From Termitomyces sp. T153 (lineage: Eukaryota; Basidiomycota; Agaricomycetes; Agaricales; Lyophyllaceae), in assembly GCA_018296165.2 (NCBI GenBank), contig JACKQL020000012.1, positions 124,001 through 188,000 on the forward strand: 64,000 bases of DNA, written 5' to 3'. The position numbers and the translations under genes are program-made. Under the pieces are notes generated by a model that saw nothing but the letters and a program-made list of their open reading frames with translations, was not told the DNA's origin and did not search any database. Shown piece by piece: positions 1 through 10,700 of the stretch (its first letter is position 1; each line of letters opens with the position of its first letter).

Positions 1-790
1 ACATCCAAGGATACTCAGGAGGAAGGATACTTACTGGTGAATCCAAGGATCTCTCAGAAAAAGCTCTTACCATCCACAAGGCTGTCTTATCACAGCCAGT
101 GATTAGATACAAACTACCATTGGGAACACTACGTCTGAGCGTCTCGTTGGCAAAAACGATACCAGTTTTTGGCGCCTCGGACCGCAACATCTCGAAACAG
201 TTCCGCCGGACTTGTCAAGCGACATGCACCAGTGGGTGAATGGAGAATGGCTCCTGGCGAAGAAGCCCATGTAAACTGAAAGCTACTGTCCGCACCAGGA
301 AAATTGGCGCGGTCATGCTGTTTCAGCCCGAGCCCTCGAATTCTGACAGAGGGAAGGCTTACAGAATCTCAGGCGTAGAAAGCTCAATATTCATAGTTCT
401 CTTCTTCATACTAGCGCTCGTCACTATCCCCTCTTGCGGATAGGATATGAACGATATCCTCTGGAGGCATGCTGACTGGTTCAAAGCCCTCCTGAACCCC
501 GGTAGTTGACAGGATTGCTTGGCGATGCACGAACGTTGAACAAGGTTTCGAAGGCTCCGTCCTCGGTAACATAGCCGACATCACCTATACGCACACCTTT
601 TGTGCGATATGGCACTGAGTTGCCGTAGGGTCCAGGTATCCACAAGGGATATCCGTGGCGTTTGGGAAGGAGTTGGCGTGCATACACCTGGGCATCGGTG
701 AGACAGGACATCGAGGAATAAATGTGAGAATCATGAACCACACTCAGCTGTATCTTATACTCAACCCTCATACGTTCTCGTGCCAATTGA
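1..790 (-). pseudogene. Damaged gene of a basidiomycete-specific hypothetical family, running off the left edge
   Basis: Read on the minus strand, about 495-720 encodes a stretch with KRHGYPLWIP, YRTKGVRIGDVGYVTEDGAF and NPVNYRG. Shifted by frame, 423-496 gives EGFEPVSMPPEDIV. Further down, about 60-320 gives GAILHSPTG, ELFRDVAVRGAKNWYRF and, in another frame, FANETLRRSVPNGSLYLITGCDKT. This order matches a family of unknown function that is expanded in Agaricomycetes. Two frame breaks are visible: near 497 (between NYRG and VQEG) and at a run of five A/T near 152-156 (between NWYRF and ANETL). A TAG also lies at 411-413, which an intron could remove. The N-terminus is not certain; an ATG at 786 or a spliced upstream exon are both possible. 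The function is unknown. The breaks could also be sequencing errors, so pseudogene status is likely, not proven. Confidence 0.5.
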
Positions 791-1905
791 CATGAACTTT
801 CTCTATGCCTTCTGCAGAATAATGACTACTCGTATTTGATGATTAACATACCTACTAGACTATGACAGTACCACTAATATCAACGCACAGCTTGATGCCG
901 AAGCTACTGCGCTCTTATGTAACTCCGTCGGAGGTTAATGGGCTAGAACTTTTGACGTATATTTCACAAGCATAACTTGTCATGGTTTCACACTCTTGAC
1001 GTGCACGACTATCGTCATGCTTTTCGTTGTCTTTTCATGACCCCAGAGATTTTAAAAAACCTTTCAGAGCCTCGATATAGAGTCGGACGGTTCGGCCCAC
1101 AGCAATGACCGAGCATTTGAGTTACCCTTCAGTCTTCGAGACATCAACCCCTCGCAGAGCACGGGGATCCGCGATCAAGAGCTGGAACGTTGAGAGGGGC
1201 TTATCGAGTACGACGAACGCTACACGAACCGGACATGCCCTACTGACACACCTCAAGGAGAAGACAATGCACTGTTTGTTGACATGGATTACGGCAAAAT
1301 TCTTACTCAACGGCAGTTAAAGATACAAGGAGATGATTTCCGTAACGCACGTTATGGAATGAATCAATGACAACCGAGAATCAAAGCTGTATGGAACTGG
1401 GCACAACGAGAAGCTGTAATTGATGCAGTTCCAAAGAGTCCAAAATGGTATTCACACATGGGCAGTGTGGACCACGAGTCAGCAGAAGGGCGTTCATCGA
1501 ATCGAAGTTCCGTTTAGTCATGCTCCGCTTTGAGTGCAAGTTTCAATGTGTTGCACGAATATACTCAGATTTACTCCTTGTTATGATCGGGCCGGATTGT
1601 TGCCCCGCGTTCACTTTTGACTTTCGCCGGAAACTTAGTTCAATCTTTAAAAATATATCAGGAAAATGATCGTGTACTATATTGTGATTGTCGGCATGAA
1701 ACGTTTCGGTCGTCCGTATGTAATTCCTCTATTTCCATTCATGTCTCTTTGGCTGTTCCTGTTTGCTTCTGAGAGATGTCTTTGGATTCTGATTTTTCAC
1801 CAGAGGTTGGCAGGGTAATATATTACCCACCTGTCATCACAAGCAAAGCGTGATATATTGACGCTTGTACTTACAAGACGGCCCCATATATGAAAGTCTT
1901 GTAAC
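791..1905. other. No gene recognised; contains a perfect 16-bp palindrome
   Basis: Both strands carry only short ORFs without recognisable motifs. The sequence still contains ordinary CpG, unlike what follows. A perfect 16-base palindrome (GGGTAATA/TATTACCC) lies at 1813-1828, and GTAACGTTAC follows near 1904-1913, just before CpG disappears. The 5' part of the damaged gene at 1-790 may extend into the first bases. Confidence 0.6.
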
Positions 1906-1939
1906 GTTACATGATGTCAACAGCATCAAATGTTGAACT

Positions 1940-2070
1940 GGACAAAAAAAAGGCAACCAAAGAGAATTGAACCAACAACCTTCTGGATGACAAGCACAAT
2001 CCAAGGAAGACACAATAGAACCATGAAACTAACAGACTGAGTGCTAAATCTTAACACATCTGGCCTATGG
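1940..2070 (-). repeat. tRNA-derived SINE-like element, copy 1
   Basis: On the minus strand a B-box-like GGTTCAATTCT (about 1966-1976) follows an A-box-like stretch at the usual tRNA distance. The T-arm-like segment is followed by TTTGGTTGCC and a run of eight T, a plausible RNA polymerase III terminator. It shares the GTTGGTTCAA...TTGGTTG tail with the copy at 3183-3265 in the same orientation. No cloverleaf with a full acceptor stem can be drawn, so it is not a functional tRNA. The outer ends are not defined. Confidence 0.4.
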
Positions 2071-2870
2071 ACCCACAAGGCCTGCCTGTTGAGTACATGG
2101 GTTAGCCTGGTTAGAGTTCAGTCAGAGTTCTGGTTAGGTATTTAAAGGTTTAATTAGGTTATGTTAAGGTTTTCTTAATATGCTTAGGGTGGCAAGGATA
2201 TTTTGAAGGGGAGCTTGCTCCCCTTATTACAATAGATTGGTCTAGGAATTAAGGTCCAATGGTGAAGTGGTTATTGGTGTACCAATTGTTGTTTTGGCAT
2301 TGTGGTAACAGCTTCAATTCTCCCAATTGGCGAGATATTTGGCTGAAAATTGGTAGGCATGTGATACTTGTCATTACAAGCTGTAACATATCAAGCCTGC
2401 CTTGTAGTTACAAGGTCTCAACATATGATATTGACTGTACTGCCTGGGCAACTTGCCAAGGCAATTTTAATTCTGATCTACAGTCAAAGAAGTACAATTG
2501 ATAATGGGAGATGTGGAAAGATTTTGAAGTGTTTCTCAAGCAAAGAAGAAGTAAAAAATACTATCACACACCTGTAGCTCAGAACACCCCTTCAGTTGGA
2601 CAAAAAAACTTCCCTTGACAACTGGATGTCATTGGCACCAGAAATTTGATAGGGAGATGTATTTACAATACCTGTTGCAGTTCCAACTTGATCTGGGCTG
2701 TGATTTGGTCTCATTGTTGAGTCCCTCCATTGTTTATGGTCAAGGATTCATTGAGCAATGCAGAGTTTGAATATTTTCTGAAATCTATATCTAGGTGGTC
2801 ATGTCTTTTCACTCTCTTGAGCATGATTAGTCAACTCTTTTCTATAATTCATAGTTAGACACTGCCTGCA
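2071..2870. other. CpG-depleted repeat relic without recognisable coding
   Basis: AT-rich, almost free of CpG, with short ORFs on both strands and no motif I can name. It contains small inverted segments such as GGGGAGCTTGCTCCCC near 2208-2223. Probably degraded transposon sequence, judged by context and composition only. Confidence 0.4.
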
Positions 2871-2874
2871 GGGC

Positions 2875-3015
2875 TCTCATGACTATGAAGAGTGCCTGCA
2901 GGCAGCCCTTCAGGGGGTCAACAAAGGACAGTACAAGTATTTTGAAGAAGCAGCTAAAGATTTCAAGGTGTGTATGTCAGAACTTCCATACTATCAGCAA
3001 GCCATCTCCAGGTTA
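2875..3015 (+). pseudogene. Helix-turn-helix fragment resembling pogo/psq-type transposase N-terminus
   Basis: Frame +1 from 2878 reads HDYEECLQAALQGVNKGQYK, followed by FEEAAKDFKV. The spacing of the alanine/leucine pattern, the G near the turn and EAAKDFKV recall the HTH_psq domain that begins pogo-like DDE transposases and related fungal regulators ('A.....G..S...AAK.F.V'). After it the reading frame decays and no DDE domain is visible downstream. The fragment sits between two SINE-like copies. A host HTH gene fragment is the alternative. Confidence 0.33.
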
Positions 3016-3182
3016 ATCAATCCATTAGTTTGTACTCTTAACAAGTGTTGATTGGTAGTTTGTTGTTCACTCTGTTAACCTGATATTGACAGTAATGTAT
3101 TATGCTGTGGAATTGAACACATGACAAAATGTATCATTCTCTGTAATTTCTGAAAGATTTAGTGCATTACAATTACTAAAAA

Positions 3183-3265
3183 TACAACAACCAAGGGTTG
3201 AACCAACAGATTCCCAGCATAATCTTACCCTAAAAGCACTATAATCAACAAGCTATGCTTCACTT
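3183..3265 (-). repeat. tRNA-derived SINE-like element, copy 2
   Basis: The minus strand reads AGCATAGCTTGTTGATTATA, then GTTGGTTCAACCCTTGGTTG, with a B box (GGTTCAACCC) at about 3193-3202. The 3' end resembles that of copy 1 (1940-2070). It lacks a long T run. Confidence 0.35.
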
Positions 3266-3436
3266 AAGGACAATATATAGTGTGAATACCTGTCTATAGT
3301 CACACTGTTAGGTGATTGGATTCATTCATTCATTCACTTTATTTCCTTCAAGAGCTATTCTCTACATGACACTCATGCTTGGGTCATTGTATATATTTCC
3401 ACAGTATTGAGCCAGGCAGTTTATGGACACTCCTAC

Positions 3437-3924
3437 TGGTACTCTGGCCTGATGCCTTTTCAAGCATGCCAGTCTTGCCTCATAGCTACTTTACTAATAC
3501 TAGCCCCCCAATCAAATCCAACCCAGACCACTGTTGACATGCCTTCCCAATTATTATTACCATCTGGATTTGGCAATGCTTGCAATGACCCAACCTCACT
3601 TTGTATAGGTCCTTGCATTTCATTAACTCAATGTTGCTGAGGTCTTACAATTTAATGCTGAAATATTATATATAAACAAATTGGTACTCTGGCCTGATGC
3701 CTTTTCAAGCATGCCGGTCTTGCCTCATAGCTACTTACTAATACTAGCCCCCAATCAAATCCAACCCAGACCACTGTTGACATGCCTTCCCAATTATTAT
3801 TACCATCTGGATTTGGCAATGCTTGTAATGACCCAACCTCACTTTGTATAGGTCCTTGCATTTCATTAACTCAATGTTGCTGAGGTCTTACAATTTAATG
3901 CTGAAATATTATATATAAACAAAT
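3437..3924. repeat. 245-bp tandem duplication
   Basis: 3437-3681 and 3682-3924 are near-identical head-to-tail copies, from TGGTACTCTGGCCTGATGCC to ATATATAAACAAA. The second copy lacks one T in CTTTACT/CTTACT and one C in the C run, and has a few transitions (CCAGTC/CCGGTC, TTGCAATG/TTGTAATG). The high identity in an otherwise decayed region shows that the duplication is later than most of the decay. It lies just 3' of the Helitron helicase relic (minus strand) and could belong to that element's 3' region. Confidence 0.9.
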
Positions 3925-4145
3925 CATGTATCTACATTACATCACCAATAAAATACTACAATGTCCACTGATATATGGGAGGTGCTGAAAATCATGAAAA
4001 ATAGTATTAACAAAGTAAATATCTGAAATGTCACACCTACCTGTGTAACCTATTGAGGATATCTATACTTCACTGTCAGACTATATACATTACATGCTAA
4101 CATTGAGGTTAGCAACTTATTGATTCAATCCATCAGAAGTCACAC
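3925..4145. other. CpG-depleted repeat relic, no gene seen
   Basis: AT-rich, with several short TACATTACAT/ATTGAGG(A/T) motifs repeated loosely (ATTGAGGATATC, ATTGAGGTTAGC, ATTGAGGATTTC). No coding signal. Probably the untranslated 3' part of the Helitron. Confidence 0.4.
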
Positions 4146-4628
4146 TTACATTTGTAAATCATTGAGGATTTCTTAATAGACAATATTTGCAGTCTTTCTT
4201 GATGTGCTTTCTGGGTCTAAAATGACTTTGATACAATCTTCTGATATGCATTGAGAAAGTGCAACATAAAGTTGGCCATGTGCAAAAACTCCTGATCAAA
4301 GGTCCAATCCAACATGCTTGACTGATTGACCCTGAGACTTGTTGATTGTCATAGCAAAGGCCAATCAAACTGGGAATTGTCTCCTGTGCAATAGAATTGG
4401 CAAATCCTCTTCAGAGACATCCATGTTGATTCTTGGAATCAAAACACTTGATCCTGCAAACTTGGCATCCCCACTAATGATCCAACATCTGAGAATTCTG
4501 GGGCCAATGTGTGTGACAATCATTCTTATCCTATTGCAAATTCCTTTAGCTGTATCCAGATTCCTGAGCAGCATGACAGAAACACCAATCTTCAGAGCCA
4601 ATTTAGCCAAAGGCAAACTGCTGGCCCT
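4146..4628 (-). pseudogene. Helitron Pif1-type helicase, C-terminal part (relic)
   Basis: On the minus strand one frame runs from KLALKIGVSVMLLRNLDTAKG, through RRQFPV and AFAMTINKSQGQSVKHVGLDL, to [11 protein letters not shown], then to a TAA at 4146. These are the last helicase motifs of Helitron RepHel proteins (the ML.RNLD...G.CNGTR block, the TINKSQGQ motif and the VALSR block). Two in-frame TGA codons (after RRQFPV and after GLDL) sit where the family has arginine, as expected from CGA to TGA mutation. The gene is interrupted at 4628 by an LTR element and continues at 12139. No Rep domain was found, so only the 3' end of the Helitron is present. Confidence 0.85.
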
Positions 4629-5762
4629 TGTCATGACCTGCTCCCTGGACCCCTGATATTGTTCCCAACCATTGTACACCCTTCATGCTCACTCCAGGTA
4701 ACTCCAATGCTTCTCCAGCAAACCCCAATGGCCCCCTGGTCCACTCTGACACCTTCTCCACAGCCGTCAACACTTCTCCTGACTGTTCCAAGCCCCAAGA
4801 ACCCTCCCCCACCATTCCTGACTCTGTTGTATGTTACCAGCTCATCACTCTGGTTCACCCAACCTACTCCAGAGTACCATGACAACCTCAGGATGACCTG
4901 CATTCTCAGCTGATCCCATTAGAATATCACTATGGCCTGCCACCTGATCACAACCAAAACCTGTTGACCCCATACGGCTCCACCAAGCCCCACTGCCACC
5001 CTGCTGTCCCCCAGAGCTCTCCAGTAGTCAGTATATAAGTTGTAGAGTAGCTCCTTGTACTCTAGTCTTAATATTACCTATTGCTTAACATTACCTATGG
5101 TTTGATTGTCTCCATCTCATGTTCATGTTCCATGTTACATTCTCTCTTATCTCAGTCTCCTGGTCTTGTCTTGTCTCTATCTCTGTTATTGTTCTTATTA
5201 TTGTTTCATATCTCTGCCTGAATCCATTTGTGTTCTCATCTCAATCTTGTCTTGACTCCATTTTGCTCTGTTCAACTATGTCTTGTCTCATTTGACTCTG
5301 TTTTGTCTCATTTGACTCTGTTTCCATTATTGTGTCCAAGTTCTCTCAACTTTAATGCCCTTACAAACTCCACACTTATGATTACAACCCCTAAACATTT
5401 ATTAAACCAACTCCAGACCCCACTACTCACTCAGTTCCAAGAGCTATCAACCTCCATTGATCCTCCATCAAGCTCCAGCTCTGTACCTGTCACTTGCATA
5501 GCCTCCAATTACTCCACACCTGCAACACTTGCTTCCAGACTTGTACCTGACACTCTGCCAAGGCTGCCCCTTCCCCTGCAACTCATCCTAGACTCCTCCA
5601 GACTACCCCAGACTTGTTCAGATCTCTCCCCATTGCTTGTCCTCCCAAGTCCCCTGCATTTAGGACCTCTCCAAGTGCTCAGTTATTAGTGCAGGGAATC
5701 ATGTCTGCCTAGTAAGGATTTGCCCAGTGTAGCTGAGCCCCTGTGATCAGTGGAACCTGACA
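4629..5762 (+). repeat. 5' LTR of the LARD-like element (LTR family 1, copy A)
   Basis: Starts TGTCATGACC and ends GGAACCTGACA, so it has TG...CA ends with short inverted repeats (TGTCA/TGACA). It is 1,134 bp long. A TATA box (TATATAAG, 5032-5039) lies after the motif CCAGTAGTCAG and is followed by a pyrimidine-rich leader (TCTCTTATCTCAGTCTCC). CpG is mostly lost. Five relatives are in this window (6606, 11868, 17595, 22054, 35443). Confidence 0.9.
5032..5039 (+). promoter_or_regulatory. TATA box of LTR family 1 (copy A)
   Basis: TATATAAG within CCAGTAGTCAGTATATAAGT, conserved in the full-length copies: 7051-7058 (+), and on the minus strand at 18277-18284, 22643-22650 and 36151-36158. It is the only recurrent core-promoter-like motif in the LTR, so the U3/R junction should lie about 30 bases downstream. 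Confidence 0.6.
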
Positions 5763-6605
5763 TAATATCAAGACTCTCCCTTACCCTGCTCATGATGTCT
5801 GCAATTAACTCTGCACACACTTCCATTGGAACTCTTGATGTCTATGATTGGCCTGTGCCTGAGACCCACTATGATTTGTTTTGCCTTGCTCAATTTGCTT
5901 AAAGCACATTGAACTGCAGACCTGGTGCCAAAGGTCCCCTCTACTCCAGTCACACCCCCACACAATGGCTCTCTCCCAGACACTCTTTCTGCTCAACCTC
6001 AACCTCATCACCCTTGCACCACTCTCACCTGCACCTCCTGCACCTCCCACACCTCCTCTGCCAGCTCTGCCCCTTACTAGGATTGACCATAACACCTGAA
6101 CTCCTGTCCAACCAACTCCAGCAATAAATCAACCTACTGCTTGATGACTTCTCTGGTGCATCACTCACACCATCTCCCTGACAACCATAACAAAGCCCCA
6201 GTGGAGACAATCACTTGCTGCATAGGAATAAGTCACTATCCCTACCAACGATCAATTATGAGACCTCCAACCACACATTTCTTATCCTCCTACCTCTGGA
6301 CCCACTGGCCCCACCTTGCAGCCCCATCAAAGATCCACATGTCACTAATATCTGACACAACAACCCTCCAACAGTGCCCCCGCCCCAAGAATAAAGCAAG
6401 ATTACAAGGCCAGTGCTCTACCCACAACTGTCTCTCTAGAGTGTTATAAGTTTGCTGATGTACCCTTCAAGAAACAAGTAGTATCCCCACTGCCATCCAC
6501 TACAAAGACCAATGTTGACAAAGTGCCACTGCCATCCCCCACCCAACCATGAGTAAGGATGCCCCACATCCTGACCTCCACCACTGAAAGTCACAACCCT
6601 GCTGC
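5763..6605. other. Internal region of the LARD-like element, left part
   Basis: No recognisable gene on either strand. The sequence is C-rich on the plus strand with runs of CACCTCCTGCACCTCC near 6025-6060. ORFs on both strands are compositional. No convincing tRNA primer-binding site follows the LTR at 5763. Confidence 0.55.
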
Positions 6606-7742
6606 TGTCACAACCCATCCCCTGGACCCCCGCACATCGTCCAGCAACCCCCTGATTCCCCAAAAAAACCCGGACACTCCGCCAAACTTCTGCCCATGCT
6701 CCGCACCTATTTTGGCTAACTCCAACACCTCCCCAGCTAACTCCGACGGCCCCCTGGCCAACTTCGACGCCTTCCCCACAGCCACTGACACTCACCCTGG
6801 ATCTCCCGAGCCCCAAGAACCACCCCCGCTGTTCCCGATCTTTACCACCCATCATCAACTCAACACTCTAGTTCCTCCGACCCATTCTAGAGTATCACGA
6901 CAACCTCAGGGCAACCCATGTTCCCATATGATCCCATCAACGTATCAGTGCAGCCTAATCCTTGATTGCAACTGACACCCACCCACTCCATCAAGCTCCG
7001 CCAAGCCCCACCGCCGCAACCGACGTACCCTAAAGTACTCCAGTAGTCAGTATATAAGTCGTCAAGTAGCTCTTTGTACTCTAGTCTTGATATTGCTTAA
7101 TGTTACCTATGGTCTGATTGTTTCCTTCTCGTGTTTTGTGTTTTGTGTTTTGTGTCTTGTTTTCTTATCTCAGTCTCCCGGTCTTATCTCAGTCTCCTGG
7201 TCTTGTCTTGTCTCCATTTTGTTATCATTCTCGTTATTGTGTTGTACCTCCACTCAAATCTACTCTTGTTCCATATCATTTTGTCTGACACTGTCTTGGT
7301 GACTCCGTCTGACCATTGTGCCCAAGTCTTCCTCAACTCTAACGACCTCACAAACTCCGCAATTATGATTATGAACCCCGACACTCTTTCACCAGGTCTG
7401 AACCTCGCTCTTCGCTCGGTCCCGGACTCCATCAGCTCCAATTGATCTCCTATCAAACCCCGGCTCCGCTCCCATTGATCACATAGCCGCCTACTCCTTT
7501 GCTTCCGCGAATCTCCCATACAGTCTTCTGCCTGAACCCTGCCAAGCCCATCCTGTTTCCTTGCAATCCGACTCCTCTGGACCTCCCTGGATCTGTCTGG
7601 ATCACACCCCACCAACTATCCGCACAAGCCATCAGTGCCCAGAACGTTTTCAAGTGTTTGGTTACCAGTGCAAGGGGATCACGCCCACCTAGTAAGGACT
7701 TGCCCAGTGCAGCTGAGCCCCCGAGGTCAGCGGAACCTGACA
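6606..7742 (+). mobile_element. Solo LTR (LTR family 1, copy B) with TSD GCTGC
   Basis: 1,137 bp, starts TGTCACAACC and ends GGAACCTGACA. The 5-base TSD GCTGC is at 6601-6605 and 7743-7747, so a full element inserted here and then lost its interior and one LTR by LTR-LTR recombination. TATA box at 7051-7058, followed by a (TGTTT)n-like run and two copies of TCTCAGTCTCC(C/T)GGTCTT. Unlike its surroundings it is rich in CpG, so it either arrived late or escaped the mutation process. Confidence 0.93.
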
Positions 7743-10700
7743 GCTGCCATCCTCCTCCACCTCAATCACCCAGTGAAAGAACAGACTCCAGACACCTAAT
7801 GTAGTTCCCCCAAGGCACCATGCGACCCAACCACACCTGCCAAAGACTGACTCTGAGCAATGACATTACATGCCTTGAACTCTGCCACCGGAGTCACAGC
7901 CCTGCCATCACCCTACTCCACTCCTCCAACAACATTGAATTCCTGGCAAAAGAACAAACTCCAGATTCTTAAAGTAGTTTTTCCTGAGTCCAGTAATGTG
8001 CCATGTGATTCAACCACAGCCACTGCAGATCAACCCAGATGCCAAGAAAGACAAATGGCTTCTCCAAATCTGCCCTGACAATCAAGGGACCAATAATGCC
8101 CTCCAAACACAGCGGTACCTCTTTTCCCTGATTAGAAACATTGTTAATCACCCTGCAGTGCCAAGACCTACCCCCACTCCATTTATAGTGACCTCTGGAC
8201 CACTCCAGAGCATGAATGGAAGATTGCTCTACTCCCGCTGTGACCCCCTTTGAGTCCCAGGTGCTATCTTCATATGACCAACTCCCTTGCCACCTTCTAG
8301 CACTCATGGATGACCACCCCTCAATGCAAACAATACTTTCACATGATTGAGCAATAGCCTGGCCCATTCAAGCTCTTGGAGAGCAGCTAGACCCCACCCA
8401 GCTCATCCAAGCATGACTCCAGGAACCACCACCACTTATTCAACAGCTCCACTACTCAGTGGTAATTTCTGTTAAATGTCTGCATGTTGCGCTGATTTGA
8501 ATAAAAAGGAAAAGTCCACTCCAGAACCTCCTCCTCAATCAGTGTTACCTCCGACACAGCCCCACCAACAAGCCAACCCCCCAACCCAACTCCCACATTA
8601 ACTCCAGACCTCTGGTTCATGCACTGGAAATAACAGACCAACAAAGACACACTCCCAGACCCCTTCCCCCACTCCATAAAACCTCCAAAGTCAACTCTGT
8701 CTATGAGCCATCCACTGACCAGTCCCTATGCCAACCCTGGACTATTGGCTCCTACTCTGGAAGAAGACATAAAACTTTAAGCTCACCCTCAGACCAACCC
8801 TGCTCATGCCCCACCAAACCCAGAAGAGCTCTGCTAGCAAGTCCACACCCCACCAACCCTTGTACTGCCTCCATTCTGCTGGCTCTGCTCTGGGAAGGGA
8901 CAAAACTACTGATGCACCTCCAATACAACACTGAACTTACTAGTACAACCAATGACACAACTCTGCCAGTAAGCAAGCAGCTGACCTGCCCATGGACGTC
9001 ACCTCCAGAAAGGACAACTCACAAAATAACAACCCCAAAATCCTCTCTTGCCCCAAAAGCAACTCCACCAAGAAGAATCATTCACTCACCAACTTCTGCA
9101 CAACCTCTGGACAACCAACTCCTACTCTGAAAAGGATGAACCCATGCTCCAAACTTAGAACACACTTGTCCTGACAAGCTCTGGCAGCACTCAAAGCTCC
9201 AAACATGCTAGAAACATGTAAGACTCCCCTGCCCATCTCTAGACTTACCTTTGGCCAGGAACAAGAAGAAATGTCATGTAGTTAGGCTAGAATCTACAAA
9301 TTCCAACCAAGCACAACCCCCCACTGATACTCTGGAGCACAGCAAACTCCAACCAGGCACAAAATGCAATACTCCAGAGCATAGCAAATGCCTAACCAAA
9401 CACACTCCTGACAAAATACAATACTCCAGAGTCTGACAAATGCCCATGCAAGCACACCTCTGCCCAAGTGAATGCTTCTGAACACTCCTGCTCTTGAAGT
9501 CATCCACTCAGCCCCACACACTCGGAGGTTGACAGATTGCAAGAATGGGCAAACCCAATTTTGAGAAAGTATCTCTGCCCCTATGCTAATCCACTCAAAA
9601 CCATAGCTGACATGAATAGCAGTTCCCTCCCAAGTCTACTGCAATGGCAACTCCAATCCCAGAGCCCTGCCACTAAACCACCAAGGACTCCCCTATAACT
9701 CCACCCTCTCTGCCAGCCACATTGGAACAAAGGCCAAAAACCCCCACCAAGCATACTCAAAGTCTGGAGGTCTGCCCTTAAACCCAACCACAAATGTTTA
9801 ATATAATCTCAGACCTGAGGACATTCACCCCCAACTTGGTCCAACCCCCTCAGATGAGCTCTGCAGAAACTCCCAGCAACTACACTGAACTCTGGGAACC
9901 CCACCTGCAATGCTCCACCAAGCCTAGCAATCCCAGGACTAGTCAACAACAGATAGCATTAGTGGGCTTAACTCCTGCCTCTGGATTTATTAAGGATTCA
10001 ACTCCCACAAGCAACTCCTGCATGTTTCTGCTTATTTGCCCCTCACACAAACTAAAAACTTGCATGCTTGCCAGGACTCCAAAAAATTAATATGAACAAG
10101 TCTAAAAAGTATAGAACCATACAAGCAGGGAAGACATGGAGCAACAAGAAATACAAAGTCTGACCCCCCTCACCTCCTTTTCCTCTTAGGAATCCCTTCC
10201 CCTGCTGCTCTAGCCCCCAAGTCTACCTCCATCTGTGCCTTCACCATTACCAGGACCTCTGCAAGCTCTGGCAATGCCTCTCCCACATCTGCCACCACTT
10301 CCTACCATGATCCTGGGGCCACCACATTGTGCCACTGATGCCCTGCCAGCAACCGCTCCATCCTCACCACTCTCTGCCCCAACTGCAGCAGGTGATCTCC
10401 AGGCATCTGCACCAACCTATCCTGGATTGATGCTAGCACCATGGATGCCCCGTTTATTAAAACCTGGTGCTCTTGAATTCAGCCTGGCTCCAACACCATT
10501 AACAAGCTCCGGAGGAATGAGTGAAACACTTAAGCAGAACTCTGGCATGCCCTGAGGCTGCCTTGCTCATCAACTACTCCTCTCACTGCCTGCTGGCCTC
10601 TGCCTCCACCTGGGATAAACTGCCCTCCTGCAAGCTCTGCCACCCCTCCACCTCCTCTGCAGACCTTGTTTCCAACTATGCCAGACACTCCTGCAAGCCC

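Noticed and set aside
4509..4913. 134-codon plus-strand ORF (Pro/Thr-rich)
   Set aside because: It crosses from the antisense of the Helitron helicase into the LTR and is a product of C-rich composition.
10235..10555. 106-codon proline-rich ORF in the LARD interior as a possible gag
   Set aside because: Composition explains it; no gag motif, no zinc knuckle, and equal openness in other frames.
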